From Membranipora membranacea (taxonomy: Eukaryota > Bryozoa > Gymnolaemata > Cheilostomatida > Membraniporidae): 64,000 bases of DNA. A model generated the notes under the pieces. That model was not told the origin of the DNA. It did no database searches and worked only from the letters and a program-made list of their open reading frames with translations. Location: the NCBI GenBank assembly GCA_914767715.1, contig OU612068.1:20150001-20214000 (forward strand), written 5' to 3'. The position numbers and the translations under genes are program-made. How positions within the stretch are numbered: the stretch's first letter is position 1; each line of letters begins with the position of its first letter. Positions 35,249 through 45,819 of this stretch are shown piece by piece.

Positions 35249-38200
35249 TTGAGTATGTCTGCTCTTCGTAGCACTCTCAGTTCAATGGGTCGTTTGTTCG
35301 CTTCCCCGTCCTCTTCTCATAAGACAAAGAAGGAAAAAGAGAAGTCCAAAGAGTTGAAAGCCCTAGACCATTGGGGTAAAGATGACCTTTCAGAAATGAC
35401 AGTGATAGGTGGCAAATCTTTAAGGTCTCGTAAGTCTAAAGAAAAGTCATCCACACTGTCTGATTCTGTCCCTCAATCCGCTCCGTTCAATCAAGAGATT
35501 GATACAACAATAAGAGCTGCAACAGCCAGTAACGAGTTTGAATTTGACGTCACAAATCCTTTTCGGACAGAATTGACCTCGACCCCGCTATCACACCAAG
35601 AAGATGAAGAAATAATTCAAACTCAGTCCGCTAGTAATGAAACTCTAGCACCCAAGACCCCACCGACCGATACATCCTTAACAGATGCACAAGTTAGTGG
35701 TGCAATCCCAAAGAGATATGAAACCAACCTTCCACCCCCTCCTATACCTGACAGAAAAGTTGAGTTTGATCTATCAAAACAAACCACTACAAGAAAACCT
35801 CCGTTAGCTCCAAAACCCCCTACACCCTCAACACCAAAACTTCCAACTCCCCCACCCATGCAGCAGAATAATACACTAATGGAAAACATAACGACCCCAC
35901 TACAAACTATTTTGAAGTCTCAGACAAGGATCAGATCGAACCCACTTGATGAGGAACAATTAGATGGCTGTTTTGATGCAGTGGTGAAACCAATCAATAA
36001 ATCTATTCGTTTTGAAGAGAATCCCGAAGAAGACCAATTGTTAATGGAAACCCCCGTCCCCGCTTCAGAAAACATTCTAACCCCAACTCGCCTAAACTCC
36101 CACATCGAACCTAACCCACATCACAGATTCCCAAGTCCTGCTCAGGATGAATTCTTTACCCCAGCTGCTGAACTCCCAACATTCACTCGAAGATCCCGAC
36201 CATCCTCACATAGGTCACCTCCTCATGATACTGGATATAACAGAGAATCCGACCCTGAACGAGTGTTTCAACAGAAGCCTCATCCTGAATCGCCCTCAGC
36301 TCGGCAAGAGCCCTTAGCACAATCGTCGGCATACAATAGACCTAGGGAATTTTCCCAACCTGCCAGGGTAAACTTTCCTAGCTCAGAGGACCCAGTTTAC
36401 AGTAATTATCTCGAAGGTGAGGTGGACATAGATGCTCAAGGTGACGCAGGTGAATTGTCATCTTGGCAACCTCTGCATCATAGTTCACGGGACCATTTAC
36501 CCCCACATACTCAATCTGATGTCTTCAATGGCCCTCATTGGATGCAAAGGAAGGAGTCCACAAGGAGTAATCACAGTGAGACTTATGGTAAAGAGAATAA
36601 AAGTGTACTCGCACTACAAGGCGGCCATGGTGAATTTCCACCACTAGCCGCCCATAGCGCAGGAAATCAACACTATAATTCACACAACCATGTACAACCT
36701 CCACTTGGCTCAGCACCTGCTAACCCACATATGCCCAACGATGTTGGGCAAAGCAACAGAGAGCGCCTCTCTGGGTCAAAAAGTGACTTCAGTACACCGA
36801 GTGATAATAGTAGAAGTCTAGATGGTGAGAGACATCAGAGATCAAAATTAAACACCTCTCGAAGGCCGCAACCAGGCGATAATAGTCCTGATGATGATGG
36901 AGATGACAGCGATGATAGTCGTCATAACAATAAACATCAAAAGGATAGGAGAGTCTTAGATAGTTTGAGCTCCGTGATCAACCTAACCACTTTTCATGGA
37001 CGCACCCCTGAACTCGAAAAGTTCACGAACACATATCTGGACAAAACCAACTTCACGGAGTTTATTGACCAGTTTGACCTTCACTGTCTGGGGTTAGGCA
37101 TCCCAAGACAAAACCTGGCCCGCCTCCTGCCAATGTATTTCTCAGATGGTGCCCTTTTGGTCTACAAAAAGGTTATTGATAAGGCAGCAGAGCTAGCGGA
37201 TGATTATCCTAAGCTGGTTTTTGCTCTGAAAGCCAAGTTCGGCAAAAAGAGTGGAGTGCCCGCCAATGAATTGGCAAACATAACAAAGAGGCAGGACCAA
37301 ACAACATGCTCTTTTTATAATAAGGTCAAAACTCTGGCCCAACAGGTCTACCCTAATATTAGTAGAGAAGCCCTCGATGCGATTATCAAGACACATTTCA
37401 TCGGAGGTCTCGATGAGGCAACACAAATATATTTTATGGACCGAGAGGACCCTGTTACCGCCCATGACGCCTACCTGATGGCTGAAAGAAGAGAAAACTC
37501 TAGAAAGATAGTACGGACAAAAGGAAGAGGAAATATTGGTGCCATAAACCTAGAAGAACAACAACTAAACAGCATCCAAACACAACAAGCCCAGGCTCAG
37601 GAAGATCTGAATCGTCGTGAGTTAGCCGCGCAACAGCAAAGATATGGGAACAACAGCTATGCCCAAATCAATCAACCCCCCATATATCCTAACCAAGGAA
37701 ACAGGCCAAACAGCCCAAGGTATAACTATCAGAATCAAGGTTTCAAGGGAAATCAAGGCCATCCAGCACAAAGCATGCCACCCAATCAGGTCAGAAATGA
37801 CCAATACAACCCAAACTATCACCCAAGTTATCAAAACTTTCACCAAGGTAATCAAAACTACAACCAACACTTCCAGGGCAATAGCAATAACTCAAACTTT
37901 TACAGAAATAACAATGGCAGCCGAAATTGGAGGAGTGATAATAACTACAACAATTTTTCCATGTACGGCCCCCAGCCAAACCACCCATACAATTACAACC
38001 ATCAGGAAAATGGAATGAGAGGCACCGTAGATATGCCCTGGAGAAGACGATTCACATCAGACGGACGTCCAATCTGTGATTATTGTGGGATTGAGAATCA
38101 TATAGAGTTCAAATGTCAGCAAAAACGCATAGATCAGCAGCAAGCCACTGTCCACCCTAGGCCAACATCTCCAGTACCAAGGAAAGTAGAATATGAAGAG

Positions 38201-39112
38201 TATACTGGACTTATAGGGACTATTTTCCCGTCATCTGCTTTCCCTAAAAAGAAGATAGAAACCCGTGGACATCTACAGGAGGAAAATGTGGTGGATAATC
38301 ACCGCCTACAGTCAGAAACTGAAAGTGGAAAGGGCATAGAGAGTGGGCCTGTTCTCAAACCAGTGAGACTGATGCCTTCATCTTTCATAGCCCTTATGAC
38401 TTTCATTCTGATAATAGGCAGTAATATGGCGACCGCAACAAAGCCAATGATATGCCCATCCTCTCATAGACAAGGAACCAAGTCACATCTGTTACTTTCC
38501 CTGCCCGGACCCCAGCCTCGTTTCCAATTTAAAGCACAGACAAATAGTGCAGCACTGCCAATCAATCTGCAATATGATGGTATGCAAGCCCTGACTGAAC
38601 AAAGTCACTGCTATTTACGGTGTAAATCTGACCAAGAAGCAACTGCCAGGGATAAGAAGTCTCAGCGTGAAAATGCCCTACAAAATATTGTGAATTCTTC
38701 ACACGATAGCATGAACAGCTCAACCGACCAACAGCTCAATCACATAGCAAACAGGAAACTCGCCGTTTGTGAATCCAGGCGTAAACTGCTCGGCCCATCG
38801 AATAACCTGTGCATCAAAACAAGTGTTGCCGGAGGTCCGGTTATCTTAGTCGATCTTATTTGGCTCTTGAAGTTGAGAGAATTGCCAATCAAGCTCAGTC
38901 TTCATGCAATGAACACATCGCAATTTCATTCATGTTTCAGGGAACAGCAATGCTTTCCATTCCCAAAGATACCAAGGCATGTAATGATGGTCCAACATGT
39001 TTTTTTTTTAGTGATGATCAAGGATAATGTCGATCCTAAGATTGAAGGCAACCATGATGACCTGTCACCAAGTGCAAAGAAACTGTCCAGCTACAGTTTG
39101 GATGCATTGTAA
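35249..39112 (+). CDS. gag: Gag-like polyprotein of the LTR retrotransposon, with an odd C-terminal extension
   Basis: 1287 residues. Residues 1 to about 560 are Ser/Pro/charge-rich and probably disordered, with Pro runs near 150-210. About 575-755 is a capsid-like helical domain of the Ty3/gypsy gag type (FTEFIDQFDLHCLGLGIPRQ, FYNKVKTLAQQVYPNISREA). About 800-930 is Asn/Gln/Tyr-rich. A CCHC zinc knuckle is at 943-956 (C-x2-C-x4-H-x4-C, CDYCGIENHIEFKC). Where protease should follow, the frame instead enters a hydrophobic signal-like stretch (about 1046-1064, SFIALMTFILIIG) and a tail with several N-x-S sites. The tail may be the remnant of an envelope-type gene joined to gag by loss of pol (inference). 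Start: first Met after the leader. Confidence 0.8.
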   Translation: MSMSALRSTLSSMGRLFASPSSSHKTKKEKEKSKELKALDHWGKDDLSEMTVIGGKSLRSRKSKEKSSTLSDSVPQSAPFNQEIDTTIRAATASNEFEFDVTNPFRTELTSTPLSHQEDEEIIQTQSASNETLAPKTPPTDTSLTDAQVSGAIPKRYETNLPPPPIPDRKVEFDLSKQTTTRKPPLAPKPPTPSTPKLPTPPPMQQNNTLMENITTPLQTILKSQTRIRSNPLDEEQLDGCFDAVVKPINKSIRFEENPEEDQLLMETPVPASENILTPTRLNSHIEPNPHHRFPSPAQDEFFTPAAELPTFTRRSRPSSHRSPPHDTGYNRESDPERVFQQKPHPESPSARQEPLAQSSAYNRPREFSQPARVNFPSSEDPVYSNYLEGEVDIDAQGDAGELSSWQPLHHSSRDHLPPHTQSDVFNGPHWMQRKESTRSNHSETYGKENKSVLALQGGHGEFPPLAAHSAGNQHYNSHNHVQPPLGSAPANPHMPNDVGQSNRERLSGSKSDFSTPSDNSRSLDGERHQRSKLNTSRRPQPGDNSPDDDGDDSDDSRHNNKHQKDRRVLDSLSSVINLTTFHGRTPELEKFTNTYLDKTNFTEFIDQFDLHCLGLGIPRQNLARLLPMYFSDGALLVYKKVIDKAAELADDYPKLVFALKAKFGKKSGVPANELANITKRQDQTTCSFYNKVKTLAQQVYPNISREALDAIIKTHFIGGLDEATQIYFMDREDPVTAHDAYLMAERRENSRKIVRTKGRGNIGAINLEEQQLNSIQTQQAQAQEDLNRRELAAQQQRYGNNSYAQINQPPIYPNQGNRPNSPRYNYQNQGFKGNQGHPAQSMPPNQVRNDQYNPNYHPSYQNFHQGNQNYNQHFQGNSNNSNFYRNNNGSRNWRSDNNYNNFSMYGPQPNHPYNYNHQENGMRGTVDMPWRRRFTSDGRPICDYCGIENHIEFKCQQKRIDQQQATVHPRPTSPVPRKVEYEEYTGLIGTIFPSSAFPKKKIETRGHLQEENVVDNHRLQSETESGKGIESGPVLKPVRLMPSSFIALMTFILIIGSNMATATKPMICPSSHRQGTKSHLLLSLPGPQPRFQFKAQTNSAALPINLQYDGMQALTEQSHCYLRCKSDQEATARDKKSQRENALQNIVNSSHDSMNSSTDQQLNHIANRKLAVCESRRKLLGPSNNLCIKTSVAGGPVILVDLIWLLKLRELPIKLSLHAMNTSQFHSCFREQQCFPFPKIPRHVMMVQHVFFLVMIKDNVDPKIEGNHDDLSPSAKKLSSYSLDAL

Positions 39113-40350
39113 TGATGGTCCAACATGTTTTTTTTTAGTACGTGATAATCAAGGATAATATCAATCCTAAGTTTTTCTTACCTTTGTGTCTACATGACAC
39201 ATCAATTATCCTGATAAAGGGAACTCCTTTTGGATCCCTGCTGCACAATAATCAATGCTGCCTCTACACCCTAGGCCTATCGACCTTTCTACCGTCTAAT
39301 AATTCAGCACATTATCCGTGCACTTTGTATTCTATGCATTAGTATATTAAAGAGCTATTTTCCATGATTTTTAATATGAAAACCTGTGTTATAAAATGGA
39401 TAGCAAATCAGTGGATGTACTCTAAACTTAACTGCAAACAGGTTAATTCTAATAGCTTTTGAGTCGTTTGAGATAGAATAATTCTTTGCATGTAATAGTT
39501 CACTGGTGACTAAGTTTATAAATCAATCATTCATTCGAAAGGTTTACTCCTTTTATTTATTCCTATATTTATCAAATCATCTGTTCTTCGCCGCCAAAAT
39601 CTTTCTTTCTTTTCTAACTGCGGACCTACTGTCGAGCTTCACCATAGTCTTTTGTAACAATCAATCCTGCAATCAATTATGACATGTAACAGTGTGCTTT
39701 TACATAGGTCATAAATTAGCCTATCCAATGAGGTTATAATTTGTTGAATCAGTGGGCAGGATTTCGGTGAGGTGAAGTGAAGCGCACTTGTCTCATCCCC
39801 TGCCTCCTTTGGATGTTTCGCATAGTTTCGTATGTATTGTGGACAGAGTACATAATATTGTTGCCATCATTAATCATGGGGCAGCATACTCCACACTAAA
39901 GATTGTCTAAGAGTTCTGACTTACGATTTCCTCCCCAAACAAATATCACAAGAATATTTGGCCAATACCATGTGGTATAGACATAAATTAGGCCAGTCGG
40001 TTCTTCTGAGTAAGCCCTGATTGTTTGAAGTTAGAGGTATGCCTTCTCTTATTACAGGCAGGTATCTGCTATAAAACCTAGAAGGTCTGTATCTTGAATG
40101 GTACCTTTTGTCCATCTCAAAAAGGAAAAAGAAAAGGAATGTTCTGCTACCACAAAGGCGGAATTGACGTCATATCCTGTGCTGCGTCTTTCATCCGCAT
40201 TCACCCCTTTTTATTGGTTTTTCTTTCGTATTGTGACCTTTTCCCTTGTGACAGTGTTCTTGCTTTACATCCATATATGCACTCTGTATGTCAGTTATAT
40301 TTTCCTCATTTTGAACGACGAGGTCGTCGTTTCTCTTGCCTGGTGGACTA
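39113..40350 (+). other. 3' interior of the LTR retrotransposon
   Basis: There is no long ORF. A purine-rich tract (AAAAAGGAAAAAGAAAAGGA, about 40119-40138) is the best polypurine-tract candidate. It is about 210 bases from the 3' LTR rather than adjacent, and the bases next to the LTR (GGTGGACTA) are not purine-only. Near-duplicate short blocks occur at about 38980-39035 and 39110-39165 (GATGGTCCAACATGTTTTTT). Confidence 0.5.
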
Positions 40351-42426
40351 TGTCAGGGTGACAATTTTTAAAGCCTGCACCAGTACTATAAACAAATTGA
40401 TATATTATGTCAGAGTGACAATTTTTAAAGCATGCACCAGTAAGATAAACAAATTGATATATTATGTTAGGGTGATAATTTTAAAACATGCAGCAGTACT
40501 ATAAACAAATTGATATATTTCTTGAGATTCATTATCAGACAGGATAAATACCAGACAGAATTACTGTACCGAAGGAATGGCAAAAAAACCAACAATAGCA
40601 ACTTTCTGCGGTGATAGCCCAACCAGAGAGAATGTTTTCAACACCATCTCTGAGGGTAGTCACTACCATGATAAACCGACATTAACAATTTTCTGCGGTG
40701 ATAGCTCAACCAGAGAAAATGTGTGCATCACCATCTTTGAGGGTAGTCGCTACCATGATAAAAGCATATGCAGAGATCTTAGTACTAAAGTTTTTTTTTT
40801 GGAGAGATCTAGCGAACGCTTCCAACTGCATGCAAAGTAACTGGGCTTGATCCATGGAAAAGGAGCTAGGGTGGGGAAAGTTGCTGACGTTTTTTTAAAA
40901 ACGTGACAAAATAATGAGACACACAACATCGTCTTCCTTCAAACCTCATTTTGAACAAGAGGTGATGGTACAGTCAATAAAGCCATATCCATATCTAAAT
41001 CCATAAACCCATAATCTGATAAATATTAATGATTTTACATTATAGTTGAATCTTAAGGTGTTGAGATTATATTGTGAAACCAACTTTGAGTTTAAAAGTA
41101 AACAGAATTATTAACAGCCTATCAGTAGATAGGATTTTATTTAAAAAAAAAAAAGAAAAACAAAACGACACTTAATGGCGTTTTATTATAACTGTGAATT
41201 AACCCTGGTTTGTGGAGATTTCTATTTTAGCATCAGCTTAGTATGACCTCCCTACCTTCTGACATATATATATGAGGACCCGAACGCCAGAGTAATACAC
41301 AAGATAGAAATAATGTCGAGTCCAGTATAGCACCTAACTTCCACCATCACTCCTAAAGAAGAAAGAGAATACAATTACCAGTTATCATCAACCTCAGCAA
41401 TACTTACACCAGCTGCACCTGAATGTACAACACTATATTATATCATCAAAGTGAAACCGCCTACCAGAAGACCGTGTCACATATACATCAGTGGCACAAC
41501 AATACGTATAGAGATCAGTTAGTATTAAGACAGGAACGCAACAGGACCGTCGTCCTATTTTATCAGTGGCTTAAATTGTGAAATAAGAGAAGTGATTATA
41601 TCATATAATATATTGTATTGTTGTGTAATTCAAAAGTATATCAACTTGTTTGTGCGATCAGCGACTAAATCAGAACTCATCTGGCATTCTGGCCTATAGC
41701 CAAGGACGAGAGTGCAAGGACAGTCAGGTTAGAACATTCGGAACGACTTTTAATATTTTTATCTTATATAAATATTTTATATGTGTATTTTGTCTCAATT
41801 GAATTAAATGGTCAGGGTAATTAAATAAATAGTCTTAGTCTAAACAGATTAGTTTTATGCCTGTCTGGTTGACATAAATAATTGATAATCCAAGCAGCTT
41901 GACTCTTTAGTAGTCACAATTGTGTTTTCAAAGGCAATCTAAACTTCACACACTTGTAGACGGCCTTGTCGGCGCTTTCACGTAATAGATCATAAACAGA
42001 CATCAGAAGTTTCAATATATATATAACTTGTGATGAATTAAATAGATTGTGTATTATAATAATCTTGAATTAAATTTAAGTTAACACTCGTGACGACGGC
42101 TAGTGAATTAAGCGCATGAGTAGATAAACAGTGCGTGGGTTACATTGTGTCAGGAAATTAATTGATATCGGGTCATTGACGACCTTCAGAAATTGTCGCA
42201 ACAGTGTATTGTATATCAGTCTATAGTAGATCCGTGTATTGTATATCAGCCTATCTTTGAGACCCTTCTGTGGGATATAATAATGATTCATAATTCGAGC
42301 GATGGCTTTCAGTGCTAAAACACATAGAACCTTAAATTAAATATAAAAGCCCTCTCGCTCATCAGAGTAGACTCGGAGCAAGCCAACTACACCCTGTTGT
42401 GTACACGGCCCAGTCCGTTTCTCACA
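40351..42426 (+). repeat. 3' LTR
   Basis: Nearly identical to 32636-34712. Differences noticed: one T fewer in the T run near 40791, A versus T near 34215/41927, and A versus G near 34486/42201. It carries the same 57-bp triplicate and 87-bp duplicate. Confidence 0.92.
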
Positions 42427-42459
42427 CTTGTCATGAATTATAACTAGAAATCAGTCATC

Positions 42460-42628
42460 ATGTCAACTAGCCATGAATCCAGAGAGGTTTTGATAAACTT
42501 AGTCAAGACATACCCATGCCTATATGATATCAGGAGCAAGGAGTACCATGATAGGACAGTAGCTGAAAATGCTAGAGTGGAGATAGCTAGTGAGCTCACT
42601 AAACTTAAGGCACATGGAGAATGGACTG
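42460..42628 (+). CDS. MADF-domain exon (Myb/SANT-like), partial
   Basis: From the ATG the exon encodes MSTSHESREVLINLVKTYPC, then LYDIRSKEYHDRTVAENARV and a few more residues, ending at the donor GTGAGT (42629). LI-LV--YP-LYD----Y-DR-----A---IA is the N-terminal half of the MADF DNA-binding domain found in transcription factors such as Adf-1. The second half is not found downstream. The donor phase (1) does not fit the next DNAJC7 exon (acceptor phase 0). Without splicing the frame ends two codons later. It is probably an orphan first exon left at a duplication breakpoint. An LTR retrotransposon is inserted 30 bases upstream of its ATG. Confidence 0.6.
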
Positions 42629-43121
42629 GTGAGTAAAGCTTCATAAACTACCAAGCTACTTCATAAGGCCCTACATACTTATTTGATTCTTGTCTAGGGA
42701 TGCTTTGTAATCAGCTCGAGGAGTAATTAAATAGTTGGTCTTGATTTCAACCATGTACCAGTTTGCTGGAAATCGACATAAAAGCAACTCTGTGTTTATT
42801 CTCTTACAGAAATCGCAAGTCTTGCTACAGAAGAACGAGGAAGGAAACAGCGCATTCAAATCAGGCGATTATCAAGCTGCCTTTGATTTATATACATCAG
42901 CATTAGAAATAGACCCTCATAATAAACTTACCAATGCTAAAATATACAATAACTGTGCCACAGTCAATACCAAGGTAAGTTACAAACTACTTGATAGATA
43001 GACAGCTGTTTGTTGATTGATTATAGATGCTAATTACTGTAATGTATTGGGCAATCACATCAAATTCTTCTATGCAGTACCTGGTATTATAAAGTAAAAC
43101 AATCATGAAAGCGTTTCATTA

Positions 43122-43230
43122 GATCCAGTCCAATCCAATTTGCCTGCATTTTGAGTTGTTCGCATAATTCTATGCTGACCAGAGGGGGCAACTCCGAATA
43201 CAGCCAAACTGGATCAAACTTGATATAATA
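43122..43230. mobile_element. TAGATCAAG-family miniature element in a DNAJC7 copy 3 intron
   Basis: GATCCAGTCCAATCC...TTTGCCTGCATTTTG at the left and CCAAACTGGATCAAACTTGAT at the right resemble the inverted ends of the 4235-4386 element, with more divergence. Confidence 0.55.
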
Positions 43231-44099
43231 TTTCCTGGTCTGATTTCACGTTCTGACACCTATATCTTGTGCAGTTTCATGATTTCACTCGCTGATATTT
43301 CGTCGGTTATGAAAGCCTTTGTTAATTTACTTGTTTTGCTAATGACCTGCAGGTCACACAACGTGTGATGACAAACGTCGTTTTAAGTATCATCTGGAAG
43401 TATGGCTACAGTGCATACATGGATCATCGTGCACATGTCCCAGTGAAAAATAGTTTTGTGGTAAGAGTCATAAACCTACACACTTTATGAGCTCCCATGT
43501 GTAACAATCATCCGTGTACATCTTACTTTATATTTCACCTTTGAATGCGTAATTTGAAGCTGCTTAACATAGCTTCTGTGTCGTTAATCAAGCTCCGTCG
43601 GCAGACAAAGTGAAACTAACCAAGGCTCAATGGTTTAGGTGGTGGGGATCGTGAACTCATACTTGTATGACTGGTCCTGGAAGCATTGTCTTTCTATGTT
43701 TTCCCAGCGATTCGATAATTGATAATTTTGTGTATTTTTGCTATCCGTTTTTGTTTCTTGATATGTTTTTCTACATAGACATGGAGTGTATCTTGGTATT
43801 GTCCATGCTGAGCTGACGGCAGCAAAGAAGATGTGTAGAGTGAGTGAACGACAGGCCTATCCACGTCATCTTTAAAACTTGTGTGACAACTTTTCTTACT
43901 TTACAGCTTAGCAGGCTTGATCAAGCGGTAGAAGACTGCACAAAAGCAATCGAGTTAGACGAATAATATGTAAAAGCATACGCTAGGCGTGCTGCTACGT
44001 AAGTAAACTAGTTTTCACAATACACCTGATAGTATTTACTTATCACTGGTGACCATTTCTCTTCAAGAGTCACTCTTTGGCCACATAACTTGACAGTCA

Positions 44100-44233
44100 A
44101 GCCTGTCCTGACAAGCTTTTCTGGGTTTCCCCCTTGCTATAAAATAACCACCAATCCACAGTTCTCCTTAGTCTTTCTTGGCAAGCTATTTTCGGGACTT
44201 CCCCCCCCCCATCAAAGCTTGTCAAGCAGGCTA
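44100..44233. mobile_element. Intronic miniature element, copy 3 counterpart of 655-805
   Basis: The same ends and position as in DNAJC7 copy 1 (AAGCCTGTCCTGACAAGC / GCTTGTCAAGCAGGCT), with a shorter C run. Confidence 0.7.
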
Positions 44234-45819
44234 TTTGCAGTCCAACTTAGCCATGTATAACTATAATGATGAACTTACAACTTCTATTTGAACAGATACA
44301 AGACGCTGGAGCAGTTTGAGGAAGCTGTGCGAGATTATGAACAGATATGCAAACTCGATCCCAGTAGACGTAAGTTAGCATGTTAACCCCTCTAACAAGC
44401 TTGGCTAGGTGTAATGCGCAACAAAGCCAATAAACCTGTAACATTGCAAAATCAAATCATTCCATTTACATCTTAACCAGATGGCAATGTTTCTGACCTC
44501 ATCGTCACACCTTTGATATCACTTCAGCTAACAGAAGGTCCTTAGATAATTTAGGATGGGCATGAATTATTCACGGTGGAACCAATAGTGACAGCTAACA
44601 TTTATTGTTCACAGGACCCTCCCTGTTGGACATCATGATTTTCATATCTGTGGTTGTCTTCTCTTTGATCATGAGGACAAAACTCCTGATAAGTTAAGAT
44701 TAGATCTTAATCTGCATTACACTACTAGATCCGTGGGTATGGCATTTACTGTAGCCACCCAATAGATTAAACACCTGGATGCATTTCATAGTTAAAGTAA
44801 GCAAACGAGCAGCTCATTAGTATGTCCGTCACATACATTCACATTTGATCGGAGCACGTTTAGCTTAATTCTGATGCACCCTATTTCTCAATGCTCCTAC
44901 CAGCCATGTTTTTATGACTCATTAATATTGACTTGATTCCGTTTACAGAAAACAAACAAGCACTTCAGGATGCAAAAATAGAACTTAAAAAGAGTAAAAG
45001 GAAAGACTACTACAAGATACTCGGTGTAGCTAAAGACGCTAACGACGACCAAATCAAGAAAGCTTACAGAAAACGAGCCATGCTCCATCACCCCGACAGA
45101 CACAGTCACGACACACCAGAAAAGCAGAAAGAGGAAGAGAGGATATTTAAAGATGTTGGCGAGGCCTATGCAGTACTTAGCGACCCTAAGAAGAGAGCCA
45201 GATTTGACAGCGGTGTCGATCTGGATGACGATGGTGGTATGGGCGGAGGAGGATTTGGAGGTATGTCTTCATTAGATTGGGCAAGCAAGCAATTTTTCTC
45301 GCCCAGTCGCTTTCATCTTTAAATCCCTATTACACACATTTTTCGGTTAGATTTGGATTGGGTGTTGTTCTGTATATTTTACACGCTACCCTGCATCGGA
45401 ATTATTACATACTGTAGTATGAAAAGTTGGATATGTAAAGTATGCGATCTTGCTAGCTCTTGAAGGTAAATGTTGTCCAAAAAATCTCGCGAATATATTT
45501 TTCATGTTTGTAAAAAACCAATCACAAACATAAAAAATATATTCAAGCATTGTCTCTTAAAATACAACTCATGCTATTTTAAATTTCTGATTGCTATGGC
45601 TCGTTAATCAATGTTTTCCATTTTCCTATTACAGGTATGGATGCTAACAACATATTTCAGATGTTCTTCGGAGGTGGCGCAGGAGGTGGTGACTTCAACT
45701 TTACAAATGACAGCTTTGGAGGAGGCTTCCCCGGTGGACACTCACATCACCATAGACGTCAACAACAACAGCAACGACAAAGAGGGGGTTTTCCAGGGGG
45801 ATTCCAATTTCAATTTTGA

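Larger units (their letters stand above)
32636..42426 (+). mobile_element. LTR retrotransposon, 9.8 kb, non-autonomous (gag only), very young
   Basis: Two direct repeats (32636-34712 and 40351-42426) start TGTCAGGG and end TCTCACA. CTTG flanks the element on both sides (32632-32635, 42427-42430); the match can be read as CACTTG. A tRNA-type primer site follows the first LTR at once. The only long ORF is gag-like (35249-39112). No protease, reverse transcriptase, RNase H or integrase is present in the 5.6-kb interior, so mobility would need proteins in trans. By eye the LTRs differ at only about three sites in 2.08 kb. It sits about 30 bases upstream of the MADF exon. Confidence 0.93.
42810..45819 (+). 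pseudogene. DNAJC7: DNAJC7-like copy 3, nonsense mutation and lost 5' exons
   Basis: Exons are 42810-42974 (TPR: EEGNSAFKSGDYQAAFDLYT), 43907-43998, 44296-44369, 44949-45260 (J domain with HPD) and 45635-45819 (Gly-rich tail). Splice sites are intact. In the second exon the codon that is AAA in copy 1 is TAA (43964-43966), stopping the protein before the J domain. The first two thirds of a DNAJC7 protein is missing: upstream of 42810 lies the MADF exon, not further TPR exons. The J-domain exon is otherwise undamaged, so the loss looks recent. The Gln run here reads QQQQQRQ. Confidence 0.8.

Noticed and set aside
35249-39112. Possible reverse transcriptase or protease within the long ORF
   Set aside because: No D-S/T-G protease motif or YxDD box was found in the frame, and no other long ORF exists in the element.
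40094-40504. ORF crossing from the retrotransposon interior into the 3' LTR
   Set aside because: Low-complexity reading of LTR tandem repeats; the element border lies inside it.
42735-43001. Unspliced ORF through the TPR exon of DNAJC7 copy 3
   Set aside because: The TPR part is bounded by a good acceptor and donor with matching phases; the extra residues are intronic.
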